From contig CAMVRS010000016.1 in the NCBI GenBank assembly GCA_947169935.1, positions 1 through 36,107 of the forward strand: a stretch of 36,107 nt of DNA. Reading direction: 5' to 3'. Position numbers and translations under genes: made by a program. How positions within the stretch are numbered: position 1 is the stretch's first letter; every line of letters begins with the position of its first letter. Source of the DNA: an uncultured Lachnospiraceae bacterium. Its GTDB lineage: Bacteria > Bacillota > Clostridia > Lachnospirales > Lachnospiraceae. Shown here piece by piece: positions 25,707 to 34,006 of this stretch. The notes beneath the pieces were generated by a model. It saw only the letters and a list, made by a program, of their open reading frames with translations. It was not told the origin of the DNA and did not search any database.

Positions 25707-27491
25707 TTAACTCATACTGATCTGCATACTCTCCATGTGATAGAAGGCGCCCTTTTTCTCCATCAACTCAGTATAATTACCCTCCTCAACGATCCTGCCA
25801 TGTGAAAGGACAGCTATACGATCCGCACCCTTTACGGTTGACAGCCTGTGAGCGACGATAAATGTGGTACGTCCCTTTATCAGTCTGGCCAAAGCTTCCT
25901 GTATTTCTTTTTCGGATATCACATCCAGGGCTGATGTCGCTTCATCAAGAATGATTACCCTGGGATCCCGGATTATTGCGCGGGCTATAGCAATCCTCTG
26001 TCTCTGTCCGCCCGAAAGGTTTGCACCATGTTCCTCAACAATGGTATCGAGCCCTTTGGGCAGCTCACTTACCATCTTTTCAAGATTTGCCGCTTTTACA
26101 GCCTCCCGTACTTTTTCCTCACTGACATCCGGCATGCCGTATGTGATATTATCCCGCAGGCTGCCTGTAAACAGCAGCGGCATCTGCGGAACTACCGACA
26201 GAAAGCGTCTGTAGCTTTTCAGGTTTATCTCGCTTATATCCTTTTTATCTACCAGCAGTTTCCCACCTACAGGAAGCATAAATCCGATCAGAAGGTTTAA
26301 CAATGTTGACTTGCCTGCTCCCGATCCGCCCACTATCGCTACGGTTTCCCCCTGCTTTACCTTCAGATTCAGATCCACCAGCACATCATTATCCATATCA
26401 GGGTATGCGTATGCAACATTACGGAACTCATATTCACCATCAAGTGACTGCAGCTCCTCTTTACCGTCATTATGCTCTATATCTTCACAGGCAAGCACTT
26501 CTCCAACCGAGCTTACCGACTCCAATCCTTTGGTCACTACAGGAAGCAGGTTTATAAGTGATGTAAACTGGTTTACCACTGTAGAAAAACTGGTCTGATA
26601 AAAGGTTATATCACCCACCGGAATACTTCCGCCCAACGCAAGATATCCCGTAAAAGCCAGACATCCCACCTGAAAAACCTGAAAGATCACCCATCCAACC
26701 GCGCCGAAATTGGACTGCACCATGTCCAGACGGTATCCTCTGTCAGCTGTTTCCGCAAGCTGCTTTGACATACGCTCTTTTTCTATTTCCTCAAGCGCAT
26801 GCGCCCTCGTGACCGGAACCATCTCCACCATTTCCATTACACGGGCAGATGTTTCCTCCATCTCTATACGAAAAGCCCTGTTCTCCTTGCGTATCTTTCC
26901 CCGGAAAGCAAACATTGTCAGTGAAGCTATGGGAGCCACAAGTATCATAAATACAAGTATCATACGGTTTTTGACAGCTGTGATACTTATCATGATCACC
27001 ATGTTCATCACAATATTCAGTATGTTAATAAATAACTGCGATGAAAGGGTTTCTATTGCTTCCACATCACGCATTATCTTGGACTGGAGCCGCCCCGACT
27101 GTGCCTGGGTATGATACGGTATCGACAATTCCTGCAGCTTACGGACCAGAGCACTTCTCAGACCGGCTTCGGTATTTCTCGTCACACGTGAACGCAGCCG
27201 CATATGGATATAGTTTGCCGGAAGGTGTATAGTCAAAAGTATCAACCATATACCTGCGTTAATAAATATTGCTTTTTTCGCAGCCTCTCCGCCTTCGAGT
27301 ACTCCATTGATCACATTAGCGATCAACAGGGAAGAGAATAATGCAGGTGAATGTTTTATCAGATAAAAAAACGAACTGAATATAAAATAATGATACTGTC
27401 CCTGATAAAAACCCAGCAGTACACGCAGGGGTTTATCTTTATACTTTTTATAATATTTTACATATTTATGTTCTACAGCATCAATCTTCAT
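25707..27491 (-). CDS. ABC transporter half-exporter (fused permease and ATPase) in the pectin operon
   Basis: This 594-residue type IV ABC exporter subunit has six hydrophobic helices between about 35 and 310 and a C-terminal ATPase domain with Walker A GGSGAGKST, signature LSGGQRQR, Walker B VIILDEATSALD and the IVAHR switch. Its N-terminus (QGQYHYFIFSSFFYLIKHSPA) is a variant I associate with Clostridia sugar loci. Exporters of this shape act as dimers; a single gene suggests a homodimer. In an import operon its substrate is unclear: it might efflux a toxic sugar product, export a signal or move a lipid. The gene lies 27 bases upstream of yesL-like, in the same orientation. The ABC call is firm; the role is open. 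Confidence 0.9.
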   Translation of the reverse strand: MKIDAVEHKYVKYYKKYKDKPLRVLLGFYQGQYHYFIFSSFFYLIKHSPALFSSLLIANVINGVLEGGEAAKKAIFINAGIWLILLTIHLPANYIHMRLRSRVTRNTEAGLRSALVRKLQELSIPYHTQAQSGRLQSKIMRDVEAIETLSSQLFINILNIVMNMVIMISITAVKNRMILVFMILVAPIASLTMFAFRGKIRKENRAFRIEMEETSARVMEMVEMVPVTRAHALEEIEKERMSKQLAETADRGYRLDMVQSNFGAVGWVIFQVFQVGCLAFTGYLALGGSIPVGDITFYQTSFSTVVNQFTSLINLLPVVTKGLESVSSVGEVLACEDIEHNDGKEELQSLDGEYEFRNVAYAYPDMDNDVLVDLNLKVKQGETVAIVGGSGAGKSTLLNLLIGFMLPVGGKLLVDKKDISEINLKSYRRFLSVVPQMPLLFTGSLRDNITYGMPDVSEEKVREAVKAANLEKMVSELPKGLDTIVEEHGANLSGGQRQRIAIARAIIRDPRVIILDEATSALDVISEKEIQEALARLIKGRTTFIVAHRLSTVKGADRIAVLSHGRIVEEGNYTELMEKKGAFYHMESMQISMS

Positions 27492-27500
27492 TACAGCTGC

Positions 27501-28274
27501 TCAAACCTCAGTTTCATCCTTAAAAGATGCATCAATATTATCATTGATCTCTTTCAGTTTTCTTGATCTTCCAAGACATATAAAGGGTTCCGCCGCTTCC
27601 TCATCGTTATCGTCCACTGTAGCGGCATTACGGCTTACCAGCAGATCTGTATAAGGACGCCCCAGCATCCGCAGACCATCCGCGATAAAACCGGCATAAA
27701 CCACAGCACCGTGAAGCACCAGGTGTGTATTATCCTTTGGATACACATAAAGCGGTCTGGATGCAATATCCCCTATTGATGCAAGATAAGCTTCCGTAAG
27801 TGAAGTCATATCTATACATGGAACACCTTCTTCCTCTGCCACTTCTCTTACCGCCATAGGATAATCCGAATGTGATCCCGGCAGGAATGCTCCGTCCGTG
27901 TCAAACAAACGTCTTGCAATGGGCGTAAGAAGTACGGGATACGCTCTGTGCTTTCTTGCTGTTTCTACAAATTTCCTTAGATTATCTTTAAATGTTGTAC
28001 CTGCCTCCGTATAGCGCAGGACATCACTCTTTTTTTCATCATTATGTCCAAACTGTACGAACAGGAAGTCACCCTCTTCCAGATAATCATCTATCCGGTC
28101 AAGACGTCCCTGATCAATAAACGAACGGGTGCTGCGCCCGTTTATCGCAAAGCTTCGTACTACCACATCATCTTTAAGATATAACAGCAACCCCTGTGAA
28201 AGCCCCATCTGGGGATAAGTTGCAATTTTATTAAATGTTACCGTGCTATCGCCGGCATATATGATCCTTGGCAT
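27501..28274 (-). CDS. SGNH rhamnogalacturonan acetylesterase (RhgT/YesT-like)
   Basis: The 257-residue protein removes acetyl groups from the galacturonic acid residues of rhamnogalacturonan. The SGNH blocks are clear: GDST with nucleophile Ser10, NGRSTRSF with oxyanion Gly46, FGHND with Asn78, and DNTHL with Asp181 and His184. The SFAINGRSTRSFIDQGRLD stretch is characteristic of the CE12-type acetylesterases. No signal peptide is present, so it deacetylates imported oligomers before GH28 and GH105 act. The C-terminal 45 residues are acidic and probably disordered. An AAAGGAA site precedes the ATG. A strong hairpin separates it from the upstream permease gene. Confidence 0.9.
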   Translation of the reverse strand: MPRIIYAGDSTVTFNKIATYPQMGLSQGLLLYLKDDVVVRSFAINGRSTRSFIDQGRLDRIDDYLEEGDFLFVQFGHNDEKKSDVLRYTEAGTTFKDNLRKFVETARKHRAYPVLLTPIARRLFDTDGAFLPGSHSDYPMAVREVAEEEGVPCIDMTSLTEAYLASIGDIASRPLYVYPKDNTHLVLHGAVVYAGFIADGLRMLGRPYTDLLVSRNAATVDDNDEEAAEPFICLGRSRKLKEINDNIDASFKDETEV

Positions 28275-28303
28275 TTTATATTCCTTTATGCTTCCTGTTT
28301 TTT

Positions 28304-28341
28304 ATCTTTTTAAAGATGGGAGAGGCATCCGCCTCTCCCAT
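28304..28341 (-). promoter_or_regulatory. Double intercistronic hairpin between permease and acetylesterase genes
   Basis: An 11-base perfect stem with a four-base loop (ATGGGAGAGGC at 28316-28326 with GCCTCTCCCAT at 28331-28341) lies 13 bases after the permease stop. A second palindrome, ATCTTTTTAAAGAT (28304-28317), shares its edge. On the minus strand there is no long T-run, so this looks more like an mRNA-stabilising or processing hairpin, or a leaky terminator, that sets transporter above enzyme expression. Confidence 0.7.
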
Positions 28342-28354
28342 TTTATCTGCTATA

Positions 28355-29338
28355 TTACTCCTTAACCGCACCAACATTCACACCGGTAACAAAATACTTC
28401 TGGAGGAATGGATACGCCAGCATGAATGGCAGGATCGCACATACGATTCCGGCGTAGTATAGCGTTGATTGTGAAACCTTATAAGCCGTAGTCGGCGTGT
28501 CACCATCCTGGATCATTACTCTCAGCTTGTACTGGAAGTTAACCTGATCGGGATTGGTAATGTAAATCTGTACTGTACTGTAATCATTCCATACAGTCAC
28601 CGCAAACATCAATCCTATGGAGGCAAGTGCTGCCTTCGATAACGGGAGGACTATCTTGTAGAAAATCTGCATCGGAGAACATCCATCCAGTTTTGCTGCT
28701 TCATAAAGAGTTGCCGGAATACCTTCAAAGAAGTTCTTCATCAATACCAGGTTATAAACATTCATACCATGTTTCAGAACCAGTATCCACATGCTGTCTA
28801 CAAGATGCAGTCTCTTCATGACCAAATACTCGGGGATCATACCACCGGAGAAGATCATGGTTATAAGCAAAAAGTACGATAAGATATTACGTCCCGGCAT
28901 TTCTTCCTGGTTCAGTACATACCCGCCCAGAGTAGCCATCAGCAGACCAAGCAGTGTTCCCAGTATAGTTGTCACAAAAGAATTGATCAGGGGACGGAGC
29001 AGCTTCTTGGTTGTCATTATGGTTGCATAACCACCAATCGTAGGCTGCGTGGGCCACAATTTGAACTGATATACACCTACCGCATTAAAACTGTCGGATA
29101 CTACCTTCCAGATAGGGATGATAATGATAAGCGTCAGCAATCCGAATATAATGTAATTGATAATATCAAATACCTTGATCTTTGACTTTCTTCCCGGAGT
29201 GATGATATTAACCTTTATTTTTCCCTTTTTAGCTTCAGTATTCAGATCTGATAACGTCTCTGCATTTCCCTGCTCTATCGCTTCTGCAGTCTCAGGAGTG
29301 GTTATTTCTGTCTGATCTGTTTTTTTCAAATCTTCCAT
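28355..29338 (-). CDS. Carbohydrate ABC transporter permease (LplC/YtcP-like)
   Basis: This is the second membrane subunit of an importer for pectic oligosaccharides. The 327-residue protein has a cytoplasmic N-terminal extension of about 65 residues rich in Thr, Glu and Lys, unusually long for the family, then six transmembrane helices. The EAA loop that contacts the ATPase is TLYEAAKLDGCSPMQIFYKI followed by VLPLSK. The ending FVTGVNVGAVKE is typical of this subfamily (CUT1, LplC-like). AGGAGGG precedes the ATG. It follows the first permease by 11 bases. No ATPase gene is nearby, so a shared MsmK-type ATPase encoded elsewhere is likely. Confidence 0.93.
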   Translation of the reverse strand: MEDLKKTDQTEITTPETAEAIEQGNAETLSDLNTEAKKGKIKVNIITPGRKSKIKVFDIINYIIFGLLTLIIIIPIWKVVSDSFNAVGVYQFKLWPTQPTIGGYATIMTTKKLLRPLINSFVTTILGTLLGLLMATLGGYVLNQEEMPGRNILSYFLLITMIFSGGMIPEYLVMKRLHLVDSMWILVLKHGMNVYNLVLMKNFFEGIPATLYEAAKLDGCSPMQIFYKIVLPLSKAALASIGLMFAVTVWNDYSTVQIYITNPDQVNFQYKLRVMIQDGDTPTTAYKVSQSTLYYAGIVCAILPFMLAYPFLQKYFVTGVNVGAVKE

Positions 29339-29349
29339 TTCTGCCCTCC

Positions 29350-30291
29350 TTATATTATACCGCGTCCGCGGACTTTCTTACTTGCAAAGTTGCTTGCCAG
29401 CATCAGGATCATACCTACCACCGATTTGAACAATCCGACTGCTGTAGAGTATCCGTAATCAGGTATCATGGTAAGGAACGTCTTATCATACACATAGGTG
29501 GAAATAACCTGTGCTACATTCAATACCCGGCTGTTGTATAATACGAATACGGGTTCAAAAATATTAAGCACCTTTGCTATGTTCAGGATCAGCACTATAA
29601 TGATCGTATTGGACAGAGCCGGAAGGGTGATATATCTTATCTTCTGCAGACGGGTCGCACCATCTATCTCTGCCGCCTCATAAAGCTCGGGATTTATACC
29701 TGAAAGTGTAGCAAAGAATATGACCGTTCCCCATCCTGTTTCCTTCCAGAGATTGATGATGTAGAACACAGGCCGCCACATCAACGGTTCATGCAGGAAG
29801 TCTATACTCTTATCGATCCATCCCCAACTCTTCAGTGTTTCATTTATCATACCCGTTGAGGATGTAGACAGGAACAATGTAAATATAGCCGCTACAACAG
29901 CGTATGACATAAAGTGAGGCAGATATATTACCGTCTGAATAAATTTTTTGCATATCAGGCTGGTCATTTCATTCAGAAAGATCGATATTAGTACTGCCAC
30001 AAATGTATTCAGTAATAATTTTACAATCGAAATGATCAGTGTATTTCCAAAAGCGATCCAGAAATCCTTTTCCTTGAACATGGTTGCAAAGTGCTGCAGA
30101 CCCACCCAATGTATATCACGTCCCTTATATACGAAAAAGGAATATCTGACACCCAGCATAGGCCAATAATACATGATCAGAACAAATATCAACACAGGGA
30201 GAAACATCAGATAAAATCCCCGGTTTTGCCAGATTCGTAATCCAAGAGGTTTCTTACGTTTCTTTATGGTAGATCCATTTTTATCACCCAT
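29350..30291 (-). CDS. Carbohydrate ABC transporter permease (LplB/YteP-like)
   Basis: From the ATG at 30291 the product is 313 residues, MGDKNGSTIKKRKKPLGLRI..., with a basic cytoplasmic N-terminus and six transmembrane helices, first FYLMFLPVLIFVLIMYYW. The EAA loop is ELYEAAEIDGATRLQKIRYI followed by TLPAL. It pairs with the next permease to form the channel of a CUT1-type oligosaccharide importer. The open frame extends 27 codons upstream, but AAAGGAA about ten bases before 30291 marks the start, and the extension has no family resemblance. It is separated from the binding-protein gene by a strong hairpin. Substrate is inferred from the enzymes downstream. Confidence 0.92.
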   Translation of the reverse strand: MGDKNGSTIKKRKKPLGLRIWQNRGFYLMFLPVLIFVLIMYYWPMLGVRYSFFVYKGRDIHWVGLQHFATMFKEKDFWIAFGNTLIISIVKLLLNTFVAVLISIFLNEMTSLICKKFIQTVIYLPHFMSYAVVAAIFTLFLSTSSTGMINETLKSWGWIDKSIDFLHEPLMWRPVFYIINLWKETGWGTVIFFATLSGINPELYEAAEIDGATRLQKIRYITLPALSNTIIIVLILNIAKVLNIFEPVFVLYNSRVLNVAQVISTYVYDKTFLTMIPDYGYSTAVGLFKSVVGMILMLASNFASKKVRGRGII

Positions 30292-30357
30292 CTTAGCTAT
30301 TTCCTTTCGTAAGTCTTTTGTTGATACTTTCCAACAAATGCTTCCTGTTAAAAATAT

Positions 30358-30389
30358 CCCCGCCTGCCGCAAGAACTTACGGCAGGGGG
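30358..30389 (-). terminator. Attenuator-type terminator between binding-protein and permease genes
   Basis: On the minus strand CTGCCGTAA pairs with TTGCGGCAG around a four-base loop (one T-G wobble). CCCC and GGGG extend the stem with a short bulge, and ATATTTTTAA follows. It begins about 20 bases after the binding-protein stop, and the ribosome binding site for the permease lies beyond it. Partial termination here would give the binding protein higher expression than the permeases. Confidence 0.75.
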
Positions 30390-30409
30390 AATTCGTTACT
30401 TCTTACAGA

Positions 30410-32116
30410 TTATTCCGCGCTGTTAAGTTCCTCGAGAATCTTGTCCACAACTTCTCCGTACTCTGCCTGATATTCTGCAATAGCCTCTTCTGCAGTCTTC
30501 TTGCCGTTAACAACCTCATTCATAAGAGTTGTCTTTTTGGTAACAAGATCTGCCTGCTTGTCAGTAAGTGTTTCGGATGAAGGCGCTACAGGAGCGTCTA
30601 CACAGTTGCTCGTAAAGAACTGATTACCCTTTGTAACAAGAGGATCGTCATCTACGAATCCGTTTGTAAGAGGTGCGATAACCAGGACTGAATCCAGATG
30701 GTTCTTCTTCCAGATGGAGTTAGGATCATTAGGGCTGGGAAGCAGATGGAACTCTCCCTCTTCGTAGTTGTACTCTTTCTTCTTCTCAGGATCATCGGGA
30801 TTGGTCACAAAAGATTCTGCCTTGGTATCCCAGTGAACACCCTTTGCACCGTATGTCCATAAGGTCTGTACCTCATCACCATCCAGCATGGTCTCGAAGA
30901 GTGCGTCGAAGATAGCCTGCTCACGAAGATCATTGTCATCACCGTCATCTGTGATTACCCAAACAGGTGCTTCGCGGTTGATATATCCGCCCCATGTATC
31001 CTTGATCTCCTTGATGGGAGGAAGCTGAAGCAGTCTGTCATCACCCAGATCGCTGTCAACATCGTTCTTATCCATATTATTGGTCAGAGTACGAAGCCAT
31101 GTACCTGCCCAATATGTAAATACCATTTCGGAAGTGCTCTGATCATTGGAGAAGAATTTCTCACGTGCCTGCTTTGTTCCGAATTCCTCAGTATCAGGAT
31201 CGATCAGGCCGTCAGCTGCTGCCGTCTGCAGTCTTTTAAGTGCATCAATAGTAGCCTGCTCCTGGAAACCATCAACCCACTTGCCATCCTTCTGATAGAA
31301 TGAAGGATATGCACCCTGCCAGAACTCAGGCATATAGTTGATAAAAGGAGCCTCATCGAACTTGCCGTAGCCTGCTGCGACAACACCATAGGTCTTTCCA
31401 TCACTGAAGAACTTAAGCATGTCATAGTATTTTTCATATGTATCAACGTCCTCGATAGTGTTGATACCCTCTGTAGCTTCAGCATATTTTGCGAACCACG
31501 AAGCCTTTACATAAGTTACACAGCCGTTGCCATACGTAGGTGCAAAACCATACTGCTTGCCATCGCTTGAACGGATACCCAGGTTAACCTCGGGCAGGGT
31601 CACGCGCGACTGAAACTCAGCATTGTCATATGCCTTTGCCAGATCCCACAGATAACCGGTGGTCTGATACTGGCGGAACATAGATGCGCTCATGATCATT
31701 GCATCCGGGAAAGATCCGTCACCCGGCTCGCCGGTAGTAAGCAGACGGGATACAGTAGCAGGATATTCGGAGTGATCCAGCTGATTGATATGAAGCTTAA
31801 CTTCATGTCCGAGCTTCTTACCTACTGCCTCTTCCCACTGTGCCACGAACTCTGCCTGACCATTGTCAGCCGTCGCTGTAAGAGTACCGTCAACTACGAT
31901 GTAGAGATCCTTAACTTCGTAGGTAACATCACCCTGATCATCAACCTTCACTTCGCCGGTAGCAGTATCCTTTACTTCAATCTGCTGAGTGTTGCCTTCT
32001 TCATCCTTTACCTCAACGGTAGTGGATCCGGTTTCTGTTTCGCCTCCGGTACAAGCTGTCATTGAGCTTACTACCAGAACTGAGCTTAGTAAGATAGATA
32101 CTATTCTCTTTTTCAT
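30410..32116 (-). CDS. Extracellular solute-binding lipoprotein (LplA-like)
   Basis: The 568-residue protein captures oligosaccharides outside the cell and delivers them to the two permeases. It has a lipoprotein signal peptide, MKKRIVSILLSSVLVVSSMTAC, with lipidation at Cys22. An acidic Thr/Glu-rich linker of about 45 residues follows, then a large family 1-type substrate-binding domain. Its size matches the LplA/YtcQ group linked to pectin and other plant-glycan loci. AAGGAGG precedes the ATG. It is the first gene of the operon, behind a promoter with a CcpA site and before an attenuator hairpin, which fits high, sugar-repressed expression. The ligand is inferred from context. Confidence 0.92.
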   Translation of the reverse strand: MKKRIVSILLSSVLVVSSMTACTGGETETGSTTVEVKDEEGNTQQIEVKDTATGEVKVDDQGDVTYEVKDLYIVVDGTLTATADNGQAEFVAQWEEAVGKKLGHEVKLHINQLDHSEYPATVSRLLTTGEPGDGSFPDAMIMSASMFRQYQTTGYLWDLAKAYDNAEFQSRVTLPEVNLGIRSSDGKQYGFAPTYGNGCVTYVKASWFAKYAEATEGINTIEDVDTYEKYYDMLKFFSDGKTYGVVAAGYGKFDEAPFINYMPEFWQGAYPSFYQKDGKWVDGFQEQATIDALKRLQTAAADGLIDPDTEEFGTKQAREKFFSNDQSTSEMVFTYWAGTWLRTLTNNMDKNDVDSDLGDDRLLQLPPIKEIKDTWGGYINREAPVWVITDDGDDNDLREQAIFDALFETMLDGDEVQTLWTYGAKGVHWDTKAESFVTNPDDPEKKKEYNYEEGEFHLLPSPNDPNSIWKKNHLDSVLVIAPLTNGFVDDDPLVTKGNQFFTSNCVDAPVAPSSETLTDKQADLVTKKTTLMNEVVNGKKTAEEAIAEYQAEYGEVVDKILEELNSAE

Positions 32117-32171
32117 GTTTTCCTCCTTGTCACTTTGTTATTTGTTATCTTGTTTACAGGTTTGAAAAAAA

Positions 32172-32185
32172 TGTAAGCGCTTTCA
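32172..32185. promoter_or_regulatory. CcpA operator (cre)
   Basis: TGTAAGCGCTTTCA matches the Firmicutes cre consensus TGWAAGCGYTWWCA at every position, with the symmetric AAGCGCTT core. It lies about 3-16 bases downstream of the predicted start of transcription, where CcpA binding blocks the polymerase. This predicts catabolite repression of the pectin operon. Confidence 0.9.
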
Positions 32186-32194
32186 CTTGTGTTC

Positions 32195-32223
32195 AATTTA
32201 ACATACTTTGCCGATCCTTGCAA
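32195..32223 (-). promoter_or_regulatory. Promoter of the pectin transport and degradation operon
   Basis: On the minus strand TTGCAA (32218-32223) and TAAATT (32195-32200) are 17 bases apart, with an upstream TG extended -10 (TGTTAAATT). The predicted start is near 32188, giving a leader of about 70 bases before the binding-protein ATG. The cre overlaps the early transcribed region. Confidence 0.65.
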
Positions 32224-32269
32224 CCCAAAAAAACATACAATTATAAATTAATTTTTTAGTTAAAAAGCA

Positions 32270-33946
32270 TTACGAAACCATCACATGAAAGAAACCGTAC
32301 TTAACACCAACCCACCGTCCGGCAACCGCCGGAATGTTAATACAAGGCCTGTGATCGCTGTATTTAAGAGGCTTTTGAGTCACGCCTCCTACTGTTATGA
32401 TGATACTCTCCTGCGGATGAAGTATTATCTCGTTATCTCCCCCGATGTATTCCGGTTTGGCTGAGATTGCCGTAACATCATTGGACGGAGAAAAGACCAG
32501 AGTAAAATATACATGTGCCGGATCTTTAAGTTCTATCTCTGTTACATCCTTTTGCTCCTTTGCATAAACCGCTCCCCTGTCAAAGAACTGCTGCCCCCTG
32601 ATCAGCACGAGGTAATATGAATCTCTCTCTCGCTTTATTGCTGCTCCGGCATATATACAGCCCATACTCACCATCCCTGCCATTGCTCCGTCTCTGAGCC
32701 CGCTCAGATCCAATTCTGCCTCTGCACAAAGCTCCGGAGCTTCTACACGACGAAGCAAAAGATTCGGATAGTCACACAAAGGACGCTGCTCTGAAACCTT
32801 TACAGCATTAAGTACGGGCACCGCGCAGGCTTCATCTTCACCCTTCCCGCTTTTTCCCTTTATGACAGTCAGATGCTTCACTCTAATACTGTCGGTGATC
32901 GATCCGCTATTCTTTGCTATCCAGCTGTCTTCGGGATTTGCATTCCACTGCCAGGGCGGGATCTCTCCATACAGCTTTTCATCACATCCGTGTCCATTAT
33001 TATCATTATCTTTGACAGCGCCACGACAAAGCGGGATCTCCCACTCTGCCACCGGCTCTCCAACATTTTTATCATTCCCTGACGGTTTTCCGATCACAGG
33101 CCAGTCATCATCCGTCCATTGCATGGGTTGCAAATGTGTGATCCTTCCGGCTGCAAATACATCCTGAAAATGAAGAAACCAGTCGCTGTGCCTTCCCCGG
33201 GTATCAATTGCATCAACCCATGCACCCTGATGCGGGCCGTTAACACCCGTACTGCCCTGCCGCATAACGGTACGCGCCTCATACGGTCCGTATATATTCC
33301 GGGAACGCAGCACTATCTGCCATCCTGTTTTTACACCTCCCGCGGGAGCAAAGATATAATAATACCCGTTTCTCTTGTACATTTTAGGGCCTTCTGTAGT
33401 TACATTTCCGTCAGCAGTCCCATCATAGATCTTTACAGGCTCCGATATAAGCCTCATTCCATCCGCAGACATCCCGGACAGCCACAGAACACTTTTATAT
33501 CCTATGCGTGACTTTGCCACACCGTTCACAAGATAAGCATTTCCGTCTTCATCCCAAAAAGGACATGGATCAATAAAACCCGCACCGTCATACAGCTTCA
33601 CGCACTCACTCCATTCGCCGGCGGGATCTTTAGCCGTGATCATGTATATACCTTCGTCCGGCATAGGAAAACAGATATAGAAAAGCCCTTCGTGATAACG
33701 TATCGCCGGTGCCCATACACCGCATCCGTGCATGGGTTCGCGATAACGAAACTCCGGGATCTTCTTTAAAGCGTAGTTTATCAGCTTCCAATGCACCAGA
33801 TCACGCGAATGCAGAACAGGAAGTCCCGGTACATTGGAAAATGAAGATGCTGTCATATAATAATCATCCCCGACACGTATTGCATCCGGATCGGAATAAT
33901 CGGCGTATATGATCGGATTGCTGTATTTCCTGTTTATCTTATCCAT
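32270..33946 (-). CDS. Second intracellular GH43 enzyme
   Basis: This 558-residue GH43 has the catalytic base Asp in NPIIYADYSDPDAIRVGDD, the Asp of GFIDPCPFWDEDG and the general acid Glu in TTEGPKMYKRNGYYY, followed by a C-terminal beta-sandwich from about residue 330. The YYMTASSFSNVPGLPVLHSR block is typical of the xylosidase/arabinofuranosidase GH43 branch and differs from the other GH43 here, so the two probably cut different side chains. No signal peptide is seen. The frame extends four codons to a GTG, but AAAGGAG 11 bases before the ATG at 33946 favours that start. It ends upstream of the pectin promoter and needs its own, which I cannot place securely. Confidence 0.9.
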   Translation of the reverse strand: MDKINRKYSNPIIYADYSDPDAIRVGDDYYMTASSFSNVPGLPVLHSRDLVHWKLINYALKKIPEFRYREPMHGCGVWAPAIRYHEGLFYICFPMPDEGIYMITAKDPAGEWSECVKLYDGAGFIDPCPFWDEDGNAYLVNGVAKSRIGYKSVLWLSGMSADGMRLISEPVKIYDGTADGNVTTEGPKMYKRNGYYYIFAPAGGVKTGWQIVLRSRNIYGPYEARTVMRQGSTGVNGPHQGAWVDAIDTRGRHSDWFLHFQDVFAAGRITHLQPMQWTDDDWPVIGKPSGNDKNVGEPVAEWEIPLCRGAVKDNDNNGHGCDEKLYGEIPPWQWNANPEDSWIAKNSGSITDSIRVKHLTVIKGKSGKGEDEACAVPVLNAVKVSEQRPLCDYPNLLLRRVEAPELCAEAELDLSGLRDGAMAGMVSMGCIYAGAAIKRERDSYYLVLIRGQQFFDRGAVYAKEQKDVTEIELKDPAHVYFTLVFSPSNDVTAISAKPEYIGGDNEIILHPQESIIITVGGVTQKPLKYSDHRPCINIPAVAGRWVGVKYGFFHVMVS

Positions 33947-34006
33947 TGTCTTTTCCACTCCTTTCGTGTAGTATTATTGATAAAGCGCATCCTCAGGAGG
34001 TATCGT

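Noticed and set aside
30292..30372. N-terminal extension of the first permease reading back to 30372
   Set aside because: It crosses the attenuator hairpin and its T-run, and the ribosome binding site supports 30291.
33947..34006. Divergent promoters between the second GH43 and the beta-lactamase-fold gene
   Set aside because: A TATTAT-like box is present but no -35 at an acceptable distance on either strand, so I do not call either promoter.
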